DNA of 64,000 bases from Cryoendolithus antarcticus. Its lineage: Eukaryota; Ascomycota; Dothideomycetes; Cladosporiales; Cladosporiaceae. The DNA is taken from NCBI GenBank assembly GCA_002077065.1, contig NAJO01000004.1, positions 620,001-684,000 on the forward strand, read 5' to 3'. This document shows, in pieces, positions 45,256 through 54,711 of this stretch. The notes under the pieces are model-generated. The model saw only the letters and a list, made by a program, of their open reading frames with translations, searched no databases and was not told the DNA's origin. A program made the position numbers and the translations under genes. Positions within the stretch are counted from its first letter, which is position 1; the number at the start of each line of letters is the position of its first letter.

Positions 45256-48200
45256 TCACTTGCCCGCCACGAAGCCCGCAAAGAACTTCCTGAACCCCGC
45301 GACATCGCCTTCCATGCCTTGCAGAAACTGCCCGATGCTATCCTCACTTGCGCCAAGCCCTCTCAACTCGCCACTAAGCTGATCGCGATACCTCGCGCCG
45401 GTCTTGCGTAGGATAGTCCAGAGTAGACTCCCAGCCTCGAAAAGCACAGTACGGATCTGCGCATCTTGTGCATTGAACTTCGGCGCTGACAGCAGAGCCC
45501 AAGGAATCGGGGCGAAGGTCGATAAGATGAAGCCGTCGAAGCCCGGCAACAGAGGTTCAGGCTGCGCGGACGAATCTGACGTCGAGATGTCCGGACCACC
45601 CCAGGTTGAGGTCATCTTCGTGAGAACACTGAGCGCTAAGCGTGCGGTCGCAGGATCAGATGGATCCTGAGCAAAGTGCGTGAGCGTCTGCAGAAAGGGA
45701 TCAAAAGTCGCTTGATTAGCAGGCGAGACTAGCACCGAGGATAAGTCGTTATTCATCACGATCAGTATGAAGTTGAGGTACTGCAACTTGAGCTCCTTGA
45801 GCTGGATCTGATCGTCTGTTCCAGTTGCTGGCACAGAGAGCCCAGCGAAGACTTTTTGCAGGAGCGGAGTAAGCAGCTGATCCAGTATTGGAGAAATCGA
45901 GGTCTTGAAGCCGTACACTACTTGCACAAGCAGGCGGAGGAACATAGCCATTTCGTCGTTGCTTGATGCTGATGAGAGCAGGCCGTCAATCCAGCGTGGT
46001 AATTGCGGAAGCATGCGCGAGCCCAGAACGCCTAGGAGCCGTGAGAACGAGTGCCGTGCTGCATCGCGAACACCCACAGAGGAGCTGAGATTGTCCAGAG
46101 CAAGGAGAACAGCGTCCGTGGCTTCGACGAAGACGTCTCCCACCGTGGTGTCTGGTGGCGCGCCATGCTTCTGTCCTGGCGTCCAGTCGGAGAGTCCCTG
46201 AGCGAGAGTGCCGAAAGCCATGATGATGTGGTGGATCTGCAAGATTGCTCTCTCATCGCCATTCCTGGCTGCAGGCAGGCTGCGATTCAGGTCTGCTGCG
46301 AGTGGACCGATGACACTTTTTGCGACCAACGCCTTAGTCGATGCCGGCACGCTGTGTGCGGACGCCACGCAGCCGACTGCTTCGAAGAGATAGAGCTGTG
46401 CTGTGAAGGCTGCGTCTGCGGACTCACAGGCGTCGTCACTCGACATATCTTCCTCGTCTCGACTGTCAGGAACTTCTGCTCTGATTGTGAGCAGATCTCC
46501 GATGGCCTGAATGACCGTCTGCGCAACATCGCTGAGCTGCTGTCGTAGATGTCGTACGAAGCGTTGGAAGAGGTACCATGACCTCAAGCGCACTTTCACG
46601 TGGTTACTGTGAACGAAAGCCACGAAGGTCTCGAGTACCTTTGGGATACTCGCTGGGTTGTGCTCGAAGTACTGGACATACCGCACACATATCTCCATAT
46701 ACGACAGCTGTACTGCAGGATGTGGATGTGTTGCAACACCAGAGTTGACCAGCTTGTCCATCATACCAAGCAGGCTCTGCGAAGCAAGTGACGAGGGAGA
46801 GCTCTTCGCGTACAATCCACCGTTCTTGACAGCGAGCTCACCAAAGAGGAACATCTCGTGAAGCGCCAGATCCAGATCTCGCCAATTTGGCTTGTCACCA
46901 GAATCCAGGCGTTCCAGGGTATCGACCACCACCTTGCTCAGTGTGTCGATATACAGTTTCTCGTCAACGGCGGCAACCATCTGCTGCAACACGTGTAACC
47001 GCTTGCGCAGCTCCTGAAACTCGGCTTCGTCCGTCTGCTCATCTTCTTCGCCCCAAGATGCCGTCTCGTCGTACTTCATCTTTGCGACGATGGCATTGAG
47101 CACCGGAGGTAGCATCCACGAGTGATGCTGTGCGAGGCTCGTCCTTCCCTTTAGAGACTTCCGAAGCATAGTCATCAGATCCGTCAAAGATGGGATGACC
47201 GCAGAGCAAATCTCATCGTACTCGTCGGAGAAGAAGCGCAGCAGGTAAGGCATGAATGCTTGAACTTCGGCATCTGCTTTCGAGCGAGTCGCATCATCAA
47301 GCGTATCGGAGTCCAGTACCTTGATCAAGTCGAACATGACATTGTTGACCAGGCGAGCTACAGTCTCAGCCAGATCGGTATCGTAGTTGGGCGTGTTCCT
47401 CGACTCCGCTAGCGCTGGGCTCAAGATAAGCTGACCGACGATAGTCCCAAGGTTGAGATATCTTATGAGCTCCACCTTGTCGCCCGCCGCCATCTTCTTC
47501 GCCACAGTCTCAGTGAAGGTGTCAATTGCAGCATCTCTCGCCTTCGCTTCCTTGCTCTCCGATGTGAAGGTCCCCTGCTGACCTGCAAGCTCAAGCAACG
47601 CATTCTGGATGGTCTGATTGATCACTAGCCAGATATCGATCCAGCTCACCCACTTTGCGATCGTCCGCAAGCACATCTCCACCAGACTGAGGTCGACCTC
47701 CCGCCACCGTGACAGTATCTCCTGCCATGTGACTGCGATCTTGTTCACGTCCCGCGCCCTCACCAAATCCTTCAGATCATTGCTCCGCTTCTGTACCGCC
47801 GGTGTCCGAGGAATAAGCTGGTCCGCAATCTCATCGTGTATGCTCCCCACGATCCTCAGGTACAGCGCAGCACCCACCGGATTTGCCGTTCCGATCGATG
47901 CCGCATCCCCAGCTAGTTCCCGGAAGTCGTCGAAGAAGCTGGCCCACTCTTCCGAATACAAGTACGTGAATAGATATGTGAAGGTCTGCGTCAACTTGTT
48001 CTGTATACTCGGGCTGTCCGCCTCTTGACCCCCGACCGCATACCGCTGCTTGACATAGCCCCACAGGCTTTCCTTGATCTGCACTAACTGTGCCTGGGGC
48101 AGTTGCTGAGCTTGTACGGCGTTGTTGACAATCTCGAGTGAGACTAATCGCACCACTTCGGAAGGCGACTTCGAGCGAGTGAAGAGCGAGAGGCAGACTT

Positions 48201-48318
48201 GCCAGCCATTCGGATCTTCTCGCAGTCGTGCGAGGAAGTCGTATGCCTGAGCTTTGAGTGATTGATCGGTCCGAGGATCGAAGGCGATGTCGATCGCGTT
48301 TTCGACTTGTGCGTCCAT
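45256..48318 (-). CDS. LOS1: Exportin-T (tRNA nuclear export receptor)
   Basis: Intronless, 1,020 residues, the expected size (yeast Los1 is about 1,100). The N-terminus (MDAQVENAIDIAFDPRTDQS) and the importin-beta-type helix that follows, with the stretch VVRLVSLEIVNNAV, match fungal exportin-T. The whole protein is alpha-helical HEAT-like repeats, with a central block QLSYMEICVRYVQYF and a conserved SNHVKVRLRSWYLFQRFV region. It exports mature tRNAs from the nucleus with RanGTP. The open frame extends 14 codons upstream to an ATG at 48360, but the start at 48318 matches the family N-terminus. Two TGAGTCA sites lie upstream (see regulatory entries). Confidence 0.94.
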   Translation of the reverse strand: MDAQVENAIDIAFDPRTDQSLKAQAYDFLARLREDPNGWQVCLSLFTRSKSPSEVVRLVSLEIVNNAVQAQQLPQAQLVQIKESLWGYVKQRYAVGGQEADSPSIQNKLTQTFTYLFTYLYSEEWASFFDDFRELAGDAASIGTANPVGAALYLRIVGSIHDEIADQLIPRTPAVQKRSNDLKDLVRARDVNKIAVTWQEILSRWREVDLSLVEMCLRTIAKWVSWIDIWLVINQTIQNALLELAGQQGTFTSESKEAKARDAAIDTFTETVAKKMAAGDKVELIRYLNLGTIVGQLILSPALAESRNTPNYDTDLAETVARLVNNVMFDLIKVLDSDTLDDATRSKADAEVQAFMPYLLRFFSDEYDEICSAVIPSLTDLMTMLRKSLKGRTSLAQHHSWMLPPVLNAIVAKMKYDETASWGEEDEQTDEAEFQELRKRLHVLQQMVAAVDEKLYIDTLSKVVVDTLERLDSGDKPNWRDLDLALHEMFLFGELAVKNGGLYAKSSPSSLASQSLLGMMDKLVNSGVATHPHPAVQLSYMEICVRYVQYFEHNPASIPKVLETFVAFVHSNHVKVRLRSWYLFQRFVRHLRQQLSDVAQTVIQAIGDLLTIRAEVPDSRDEEDMSSDDACESADAAFTAQLYLFEAVGCVASAHSVPASTKALVAKSVIGPLAADLNRSLPAARNGDERAILQIHHIIMAFGTLAQGLSDWTPGQKHGAPPDTTVGDVFVEATDAVLLALDNLSSSVGVRDAARHSFSRLLGVLGSRMLPQLPRWIDGLLSSASSNDEMAMFLRLLVQVVYGFKTSISPILDQLLTPLLQKVFAGLSVPATGTDDQIQLKELKLQYLNFILIVMNNDLSSVLVSPANQATFDPFLQTLTHFAQDPSDPATARLALSVLTKMTSTWGGPDISTSDSSAQPEPLLPGFDGFILSTFAPIPWALLSAPKFNAQDAQIRTVLFEAGSLLWTILRKTGARYRDQLSGELRGLGASEDSIGQFLQGMEGDVAGFRKFFAGFVAGK

Positions 48319-48562
48319 GCCTTGTAGACGTACTGGTATGCGAAGAGAAAGTGCGGTCAAATATGATGCTGGCAGCGTGGCAGTTCACGCTGCCGATGGT
48401 CCACGTGCTATTGGTACATTATGCCATGTCGGGCACAGATCTCGCATGCGGTAATTCCTATTCGAGCGTGGTGCGCAGAATCGGTTGGTATGTCGAATAC
48501 CCAAGTTTCGTCAGTCAGATGGTGCAATATATATCGAACTTCTGGGCGAGTGCAGTGAGTCG

Positions 48563-48569
48563 TGAGTCA
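48563..48569. promoter_or_regulatory. TGAGTCA site (bZIP, CpcA/Gcn4-type)
   Basis: A perfect Gcn4/CpcA consensus, about 245 bp upstream of the exportin-T start. It is embedded in a short run of GTGAGTC repeats. A single 7-mer can arise by chance; a second copy at 48782 makes it more notable. Confidence 0.35.
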
Positions 48570-48781
48570 CTTAAAGATTGTGAAGCTCCTCGTCAAGTGG
48601 ATGGAGTGAGTCGGGAGTGAGAGATAACAAGTCAGGCTAGTAGCGGAGTACGATTCGTGGTGATGTACGAGTGAAGTAGGCTACTGTGCAAAATATTGAA
48701 GCGAAGTTAGGTCAAGTAAGGTGTCTCGTGCCTGCCAAAACTTTCCCCGCGGTTTAGCCCCACTGGCACTAACAAGGGCTC

Positions 48782-48788
48782 TGAGTCA
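48782..48788. promoter_or_regulatory. Second TGAGTCA site upstream of exportin-T
   Basis: Identical 7-mer, 219 bp further upstream, and adjacent to the inverted repeat at 48796-48816. Function is not shown by sequence. Confidence 0.35.
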
Positions 48789-48795
48789 AACAATT

Positions 48796-48816
48796 CATTA
48801 ACGGAATTCGTTAATG
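48796..48816. repeat. 21-bp inverted repeat, arms CATTAACG/CGTTAATG
   Basis: Eight-base arms CATTAACG and CGTTAATG flank the five-base loop GAATT. It sits in the interval between NMT and exportin-T and could be a dimeric factor site or a transcript hairpin at the NMT 3' end. Confidence 0.6.
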
Positions 48817-48961
48817 GCACTGTGGATCAAGGTGACTTTTTGTGTACAGAACGCCCCGCTGTACAACCTCTAGCTTTCGCTTTTCATATCTCACTGCCAC
48901 CTCGCTATGCTAAACCGCGCGAGAGTCTCATTCGCTGTAGGCTGGCTACTCGGCCAGTACC

Positions 48962-50642
48962 TTACAACATCACCACACCAACACCTCCCATCTTACTAGC
49001 ATCAACCTCGTTCTTCTCATCGACCCCGCCTCCCAGTGGCGGCGTTCTCCAGTTGAACAGGTAGTAATGCAGCTTTCCATCACCAGGCTCGAACTTCTGT
49101 TCCTTGAGGAACAGCGGATTATCCAGTAGCGTGAGAGCATTGAAGACGTGAAAGTTGTCTTTCTTCGCCAGGATCAGGGCATCGTTGATCAGGGATGAGA
49201 GACGAGGTTGGAGTGTCGAGGATGCGTTTGGCGAGAAAGCGGCTGTAGTGGCGTAGTAGTACAGGTATGCGGCGCGGATGGTGGATTTCGAGGTGGCTTT
49301 GAGGACGGTGGACTGGGCAGATGTCAGCAGGGGATCGACTTCTTAGGCCACGACGAGGACTCACTTCGAGCAGGTAGTACGACACTAGATCTGTGATCTC
49401 GCCGTCCTGCTCCACCACGTACGCCCAGACGACGTCTTTCGACGCCTTCGAGCAGAGCAGATGTGTCAGCTCTTCGTCGCTGAATTCCTGTTTCAGGTGG
49501 AAGCGCTCAAGATACTTGATCAGCAGCGCTTTCACCCCAGGCACATCCTCCACTTTCATCGGACGCAGACCCTTAGTTCCCGTCTTCGAAGGCAAGAAGT
49601 ACTTTCGCACTTGCATCGCCTCTGTCGAGCGCTGCGGCAGATGGCTGAATCCATTCTTGTACAGATGTGACCAGTCAAGCGAGCGGTGGAAGTATCGGCA
49701 CGTCGTCACTGGAGTGGGAAGTAACGTGCCTGCAGTATAAAGCGCTTGGTAGATGCCATTCCGGTAGCACTGTCGCGTGACCTCTTTGATCAAGACTGGT
49801 GCAAGACGTTTCGATCGGAGCTTGTGGTGGACTGTGAGGAAATTGATCTCGGTCGCTTTGACGACCTTTTGTCGAATCTTGAGCGTCACTGGGACGCCAG
49901 AGATGAAAGCTACTAGCTTGCCCTTCTTGCCGTCTGCACCTGACTTCGTCCGCACGCCGATATGCCATTCCCGCTTCCAGCCTGGGGGTTTGAGCGCCCA
50001 GTTCAGGAACTCGATCGAGTAGTTGAAGCGGAATGAACCCTCTGCGTCCTCAACGTAGTGGTTGTACAATAGGTCATACAGCTCCTGCATGCCGTCATCC
50101 GTCTCTAGATCTAACAGGTCCCACTCGAAACCATCCACAAGCTTCTCGGGCTCTGCTTTTGCGGCTGCCTTGCATACTGCGTCCGGCAAAATGGGACCCT
50201 CAGGTAATGATCCTCCGTTGGTAGTCTGCAGTAGACTGGGCTCCTTGAACTTGGGCACAGGTTGGGTATTCCAGAACTTGTACTCTTCCTGCGGCTTGCC
50301 TTCTTTCGGTGCACCCCCTGCTTGTGCAAGGGCGAGCTGCTGCAGTATGTTCTGGATGTCCTTGGATGAGCTTGGCGATTGGGCAACAGTCGACGGGTTT
50401 GTAGTCTCGCCATCCTCAGTCACGGCTTTCTTCTTCTTTTTTGGTTTCCGCTTCTTCTTCGGTTTCGTTGATGTAGTGCTGGCTTCGGCGCCTGCCCCTG
50501 TAGGTGCATCCACCTCATCATCTTCGTCCTCCTCCTCCTCCTCGGCTCCTGGAATTGGCTGGTCCTCCGCAAGCTGAGCTGAAAGTTGCTCGTCCGTCGA
50601 CACCCCGGATTTCTTTCCGTGGGACTCAGCGTGGTCAGCCAT
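48962..50642 (-). CDS. NMT1: Glycylpeptide N-myristoyltransferase
   Basis: Two exons, 50642-49365 and 49312-48962 (intron 52 nt), giving 542 residues. The N-terminal 100 residues hold a Glu/Asp patch followed by a Lys-rich ribosome-binding-like stretch (KPKKKRKPKKKKK), as in other NMTs. The catalytic domain starts YKFWNTQPVPKF and carries the signature EINFLTVHHKLRSKRLAPVLIKEVTR. Exon 2 begins STVLKATSKSTIRAAYLYYYATT and ends with LVMLDALILAKKDNF-like core and a GVGVVML C-terminus, where the last residues provide the catalytic carboxylate. The enzyme attaches myristate to N-terminal glycine in the cytosol. Start at 50642 is chosen over 50693 because MADHAESHGKK is the family-like N-terminus. 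Confidence 0.95.
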
Positions 50643-51251
50643 TACGTTGCGTGCAGCCAATGTGAGGTCGCGTGTCGTCTCCAGATCACACAAGCTGTAC
50701 CGCAGGCTCGGCTTAATGCAGAGCGATCTTTTTATGCAAGGCTGTGCAGGACTGCGGGGTTTATGCAGAGAAATTGACTCCGCTCTGCCTGTCTCACTTC
50801 ATGTATCCATCTCTTCAGTACACCCACATCACCTCGAGGAATACTCGCGGTGATTCTCGCGCCACAGATAGACTGCAGTCATCGCATGATAAAGCAAAAC
50901 ATCCTGCGGCGCTGACCTGATCATCAGCGACGTACAATTGCAAAGGACAAGCCTTGATACGCTCATGCAAGCCGCAGCCATGGCTTGAACACGAGCGCTT
51001 CCCCTCACGAATCACTCCACTTTTCCTCCGCTCAGAGCAAGATTCAGGTACGCGAGATGTGAACTCTCTTCCTCGTAACTGTTGGCGATGAAGTGAGGAA
51101 AGACGATGACCACCCACCGCGGGGCTCACGGGCGAGCGATGCCTATGACATCTCTGGCCGCACTGCGTTGAATCAAAGCAGGGCGAGGTAGGTACATAGT
51201 CTCTTGTCTAGTACCTGACCCTTTGTCGCTCCGTCCTCTCTAAGTACAACC
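50643..51251. promoter_or_regulatory. Divergent promoter of NMT1 and the GH1 gene
   Basis: 609 bp between two outward-read genes. One GCGGGG (CreA-type SYGGRG) 6-mer lies at 51119-51124, which alone is weak evidence for carbon repression of the glycosidase. No gene seen. Confidence 0.5.
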
Positions 51252-53271
51252 ATGGCACAACTAATCGTACTGTCTGCTATATACTTCAGCGCAGCGCTAG
51301 CTTCGCCACCTGGTTATGGCTGGTCACACTCCAGTCATACCTGGCCGCAGGGAGGACAGTGGAACAGTCACTGCTCGCCGGTCTCAGCTCCAGAGCCCAC
51401 TGCAACCAGTCCAGCCACTTGCTCAGCTACTCGAACTGCATCTTACCGCCCCTGGTCGTACACTGTCGAGACGACTCTGAGATACGCTACCGCACTGCCT
51501 TCGCCACTGACCTTGACTACGGCTTACGCTCCACCATACAGCCAAGCTTCAACCCTGCTCCCGACAGGCTTGACCACTACGTCGTATAGTCTGAATCGCA
51601 ATGCTACAACATCCAACGACGGGCAGTATGGGCAGAGTGCGTATGCTGCGTTGTGGGCAGCCATTTCCTACAACACTTCAGTGCCTTTCACCACGACAGC
51701 ATCGGCCACACCGGTAGCTTCCAATGAGCTCGTCTATCCGCCAGCGTTATACACACCATGTCCGAGCTCAGCAGATGCCTGCATCTCGTGCTACAAGCTG
51801 CCCAAGGACTTCGTCTGGGGTGTGGCGGGCAGTGCGTTCCAGATCGAGGGCGGCCTGCAGGAAGATGGCCGCGGTCCCGGCGCGCTCGACGTGAACGGCG
51901 CATTGCCCAACACGGACGATTTGGCCAATGGAGAGGTTGCGAACATGAATTACTACCTCTACAAGCAGGACATTGCTCGGCTTGCTGCATTAGGTCTGCC
52001 ATACTACTCGTTTTCAATCTCTTGGACCCGCATCGTTCCATTCGGCACTGCAGGCAGCCCCATCAACAAAGCTGGATTAGACCACTACGACGATGTCATC
52101 AACACCTGCCTTCAGTACGGCATCAAGCCCATCGTGACTCTCGTCCACGTGGATCTGCCATTCGCCATACCCTACCAGAACCCCGAATTCCCAGACGCCC
52201 TGCTTTACTACGCGAAACAAGTCATGACCCATTACGGAGATCGCGTGGAATACTGGGCCACGCTGAACGAACCCAACATTGGGTACCAGAACTACACGAC
52301 AGGCGCTTACATCTGGGACGCCGTGCCGAATGTGTTGAACGGCCACGCACAAGTCTACCACTGGTACAAGGAGGTCCTCAAAGGTACCGGCCAGATAACG
52401 ATCAAGTTCGCCAACAATCTCGCTGTGCCTCTTGACAGCACGAATCCAGATGACACCCGCGCCGCGCTCCGCTATCAAGACTTTATCCTCGGCATCATGG
52501 GCAATCCGATCTTCCTCGGTACCCAATATCCCTCCGAAGTCATGTCAACCGCTGGCGTGAACCTCACCGCTTTGACAGCCTCCGAGCTGGCGTACATCAA
52601 TGGGACGTCCGACTTTTGGAGTTTCGACCCGTACACGGCTGGCTTTGCCACTTCGCCCCCGAACGGCATCGATGCCTGTGCTGCGAACATCAGAGATCCT
52701 AACAATCCGTACTGTGTGATCAATACTAATGTGCAGAAAGACGGCTGGCTGAACGGGCAGGCCAGCTTCGCTTATGCATACATTGCGCCGCAATACGTAA
52801 GGCAGCAGCTGGGCTATGTCTGGGACGTCTACAAGCCAAAGGGCGTGTTGATTGCTGAGTTTGGGTTCAACCCGTACATGGAGTTTACCAAGGTGATTCG
52901 AATCTAGTCCCTAAAGAGACTAGGAACATATGCTGACATTCGCGATAGACCGTCGAAGCACAGCTGTACGATCTCGAGAGAACGTACTACTACCAAGCCT
53001 TCCTGCGCGAGACGCTGAAGTCTATCTACGAAGATGGCGTTAACGTCATCGGCGCTCTGGGATGGTCGTTCGCGTAAGTCCTCGGCCCCTCGGGACTGAG
53101 CCCAAGAAACAGCTTGCTGACTATAACTCTAGTGACAACGATGAGTTCACTTCGTACGACCAGCAGTATGGTCTGCAGCACGTCAATCGCACGAATGGAC
53201 TGTTCACGAGGAGCTTCAAGAGGAGTATCTTCGACTTTGTGGACTTCTTCCACGAGTTTGTGGAGAAGTGA
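51252..53271 (+). CDS. Secreted GH1 beta-glucosidase with Ser/Thr-rich extension
   Basis: Three exons: 51252-52892, 52949-53073 and 53133-53271 (introns 56 and 59 nt), giving 634 residues. A signal peptide (LIVLSAIYFSAALAS) is followed by a roughly 150-residue Ser/Thr/Tyr-rich extension unusual for GH1. The GH1 barrel starts at about residue 185 with LPKDFVWGVAGSAFQIEGG. The acid/base is Glu340 in TLNEPN, and the nucleophile is Glu536 in IAEFGFN where most GH1 enzymes have TENG. The C-terminus restores GWSFADNDEF across the last splice and ends HVNRTNGLFTRSFKRSIFDF, typical of GH1. Retaining enzymes of this family cleave beta-glucosides outside the cell. Substrate is inferred from the family only; the altered nucleophile motif is directly visible. 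Confidence 0.92.
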
Positions 53272-53772
53272 GCAGGTCGCAGCTGCGAACCTCTGTACCA
53301 TCATATGAGACGTGGGAAGTAGTAGTCGTTCAGCAAACGCGCTGTATAGACTCGTGCTCAATGAGCGGTTGCATCACTCAAGTCCGGATCATCTGCGGCG
53401 TCTCAGCTCAAAAGTCATGAGATCGATTCGTGTCGTGACTGTACGCTTTCGATCGTGCTGACCTCATGGTCTGTGGTATGGGCGCTCAGGCTGTGTCCTT
53501 CATCACGCTGTCTGCGGCGAGAGCCACCGCGATTGTGAGCGGAACTGTATGCATGCCCTGCAAGCATCAGCTCTTACACAACACCGCTGGCACGATTCAA
53601 GGTGTAGATCTACACCACGTGTCGTGTCCTCGCTGCAGTGCTACCCGCACAGAACAGCGACGGTGTGAAAAGTAAGGGTAGACAGCAGCGAAGATCGATG
53701 TGCACCGTCCAAGTGACCATTAATCATCGCTAAAGTTGACAGAGTTGAATTGACGTATGTAGCTATGATCCT
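53272..53772. other. Convergent 3' intergenic region
   Basis: 501 bp between the GH1 stop and the stop of the leftward Cys-rich gene. No coding signal. Confidence 0.5.
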
Positions 53773-54357
53773 TCACTTGCCCTCCGTGAGCTGCAGCAGC
53801 TTGCCCTTAGGATAGCCCAGCTCCTTGCGAAAGTCCTTTCCAAGCTTTACTCCGACCAACGCGAGCTGGTGGCGATGCGACAGCTTGTCGTGACCAAATC
53901 GACATTGCACATTCCCGCAGTCCCTTGGTCCCTTCCTGTAATCATACACCCCGCCTCCAAAGAGCAGACTGTTGCAATTCGGGCGTATGCCATGTACCGC
54001 CATCCGCGCCTTCTGATCCCCCTTAATCCCCACGACTGCGAAGTTGAACGTCGTGTCGTGGTGGACGTCACCCTCGTTGCAGGGCGGACCTCCGCACAAG
54101 ACATGCGCCCACCATTTCCTGCAGATGTGATACGGCCTATCGCATGCTGTGTTCAAACAGTTGATCAATGCACCATCCTCACAGTCGGCCGACATGCCGC
54201 CAGGCTGGTGCTGCAGGGCGCAAAGTAAGGATGTGTAGACTATCTGCCGATTCGAGGCCTCCAAGAAGCCATCAATGCGGTGCGGCTGGAACGATGGATT
54301 GGCTCGGCGCGCGTGGGGGTAGGTTCGTGTTGGCAGCATGTTCTCGCTGCGAGGCAT
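53773..54357 (-). CDS. Cys/His-rich hypothetical protein
   Basis: 194 residues from the ATG at 54357. After a basic N-terminal 50 residues there are about 11 cysteines and many histidines in a 110-residue core, including MSADCEDGALINC, TACDRPYHICRKWW, HVLCGGPPCNEG and DCGNVQCRFGHDK. The spacing suggests zinc binding or disulfides. I do not recognise a family. There is no signal peptide. The frame stays open upstream of the ATG for about 50 codons with coding-like composition but no ATG, so a short first exon upstream may be missing. Its neighbours are secreted proteins, but nothing links it to them. Confidence 0.55.
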   Translation of the reverse strand: MPRSENMLPTRTYPHARRANPSFQPHRIDGFLEASNRQIVYTSLLCALQHQPGGMSADCEDGALINCLNTACDRPYHICRKWWAHVLCGGPPCNEGDVHHDTTFNFAVVGIKGDQKARMAVHGIRPNCNSLLFGGGVYDYRKGPRDCGNVQCRFGHDKLSHRHQLALVGVKLGKDFRKELGYPKGKLLQLTEGK

Positions 54358-54711
54358 GCTACGCCGATTGACTGGGGGGGCGATTGAAGATACGGCGCCC
54401 TGGCGTATCGCTGTTGATCCTGCGGAATTGAGAGACTTTCCATACTTAGGAGGAGAGGCGAAGCCAGAGTTATCCTTGTGACCTGGGCCGATTGCTCGTG
54501 TAAATTTTCACGTCGAGTCGGTCTGCCCTGTGTGATCGAGGAAAGCGTGGTAATGATCCTTGTAATCGATGCATCGACCCTTCGCATCGCAGTGGAGACG
54601 AGACAACCAGCAGTCCTGATAAGTGGAAGATTATACATCGCTCGTAATACTGCACCAAACGCCCGCGCTATCTTCAAGCCGCGCTGTTCAACGCACTCCC
54701 ATTTGGTTCTT
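54358..54711. other. Interval between Cys-rich gene and mucin-like gene
   Basis: 354 bp. It contains the upstream open extension of the Cys-rich protein frame and a plus-strand open frame without domain. The promoter or first exon of the Cys-rich gene, and the 3' end of the mucin-like gene, should be here. Confidence 0.45.

Larger units (their letters stand above)
48319..48961. promoter_or_regulatory. Promoter region of exportin-T
   Basis: This 643-bp interval lies between the NMT stop and the exportin-T start, both genes leftward. It contains TGAGTCA at 48563-48569 and again at 48782-48788, and a 21-bp inverted repeat at 48796-48816. The last part also holds the 3' end of NMT. Confidence 0.5.

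Noticed and set aside
51119..51124. Single GCGGGG CreA-type site upstream of the GH1 gene
   Set aside because: A lone 6-mer of this degeneracy is expected by chance in a promoter of this size.
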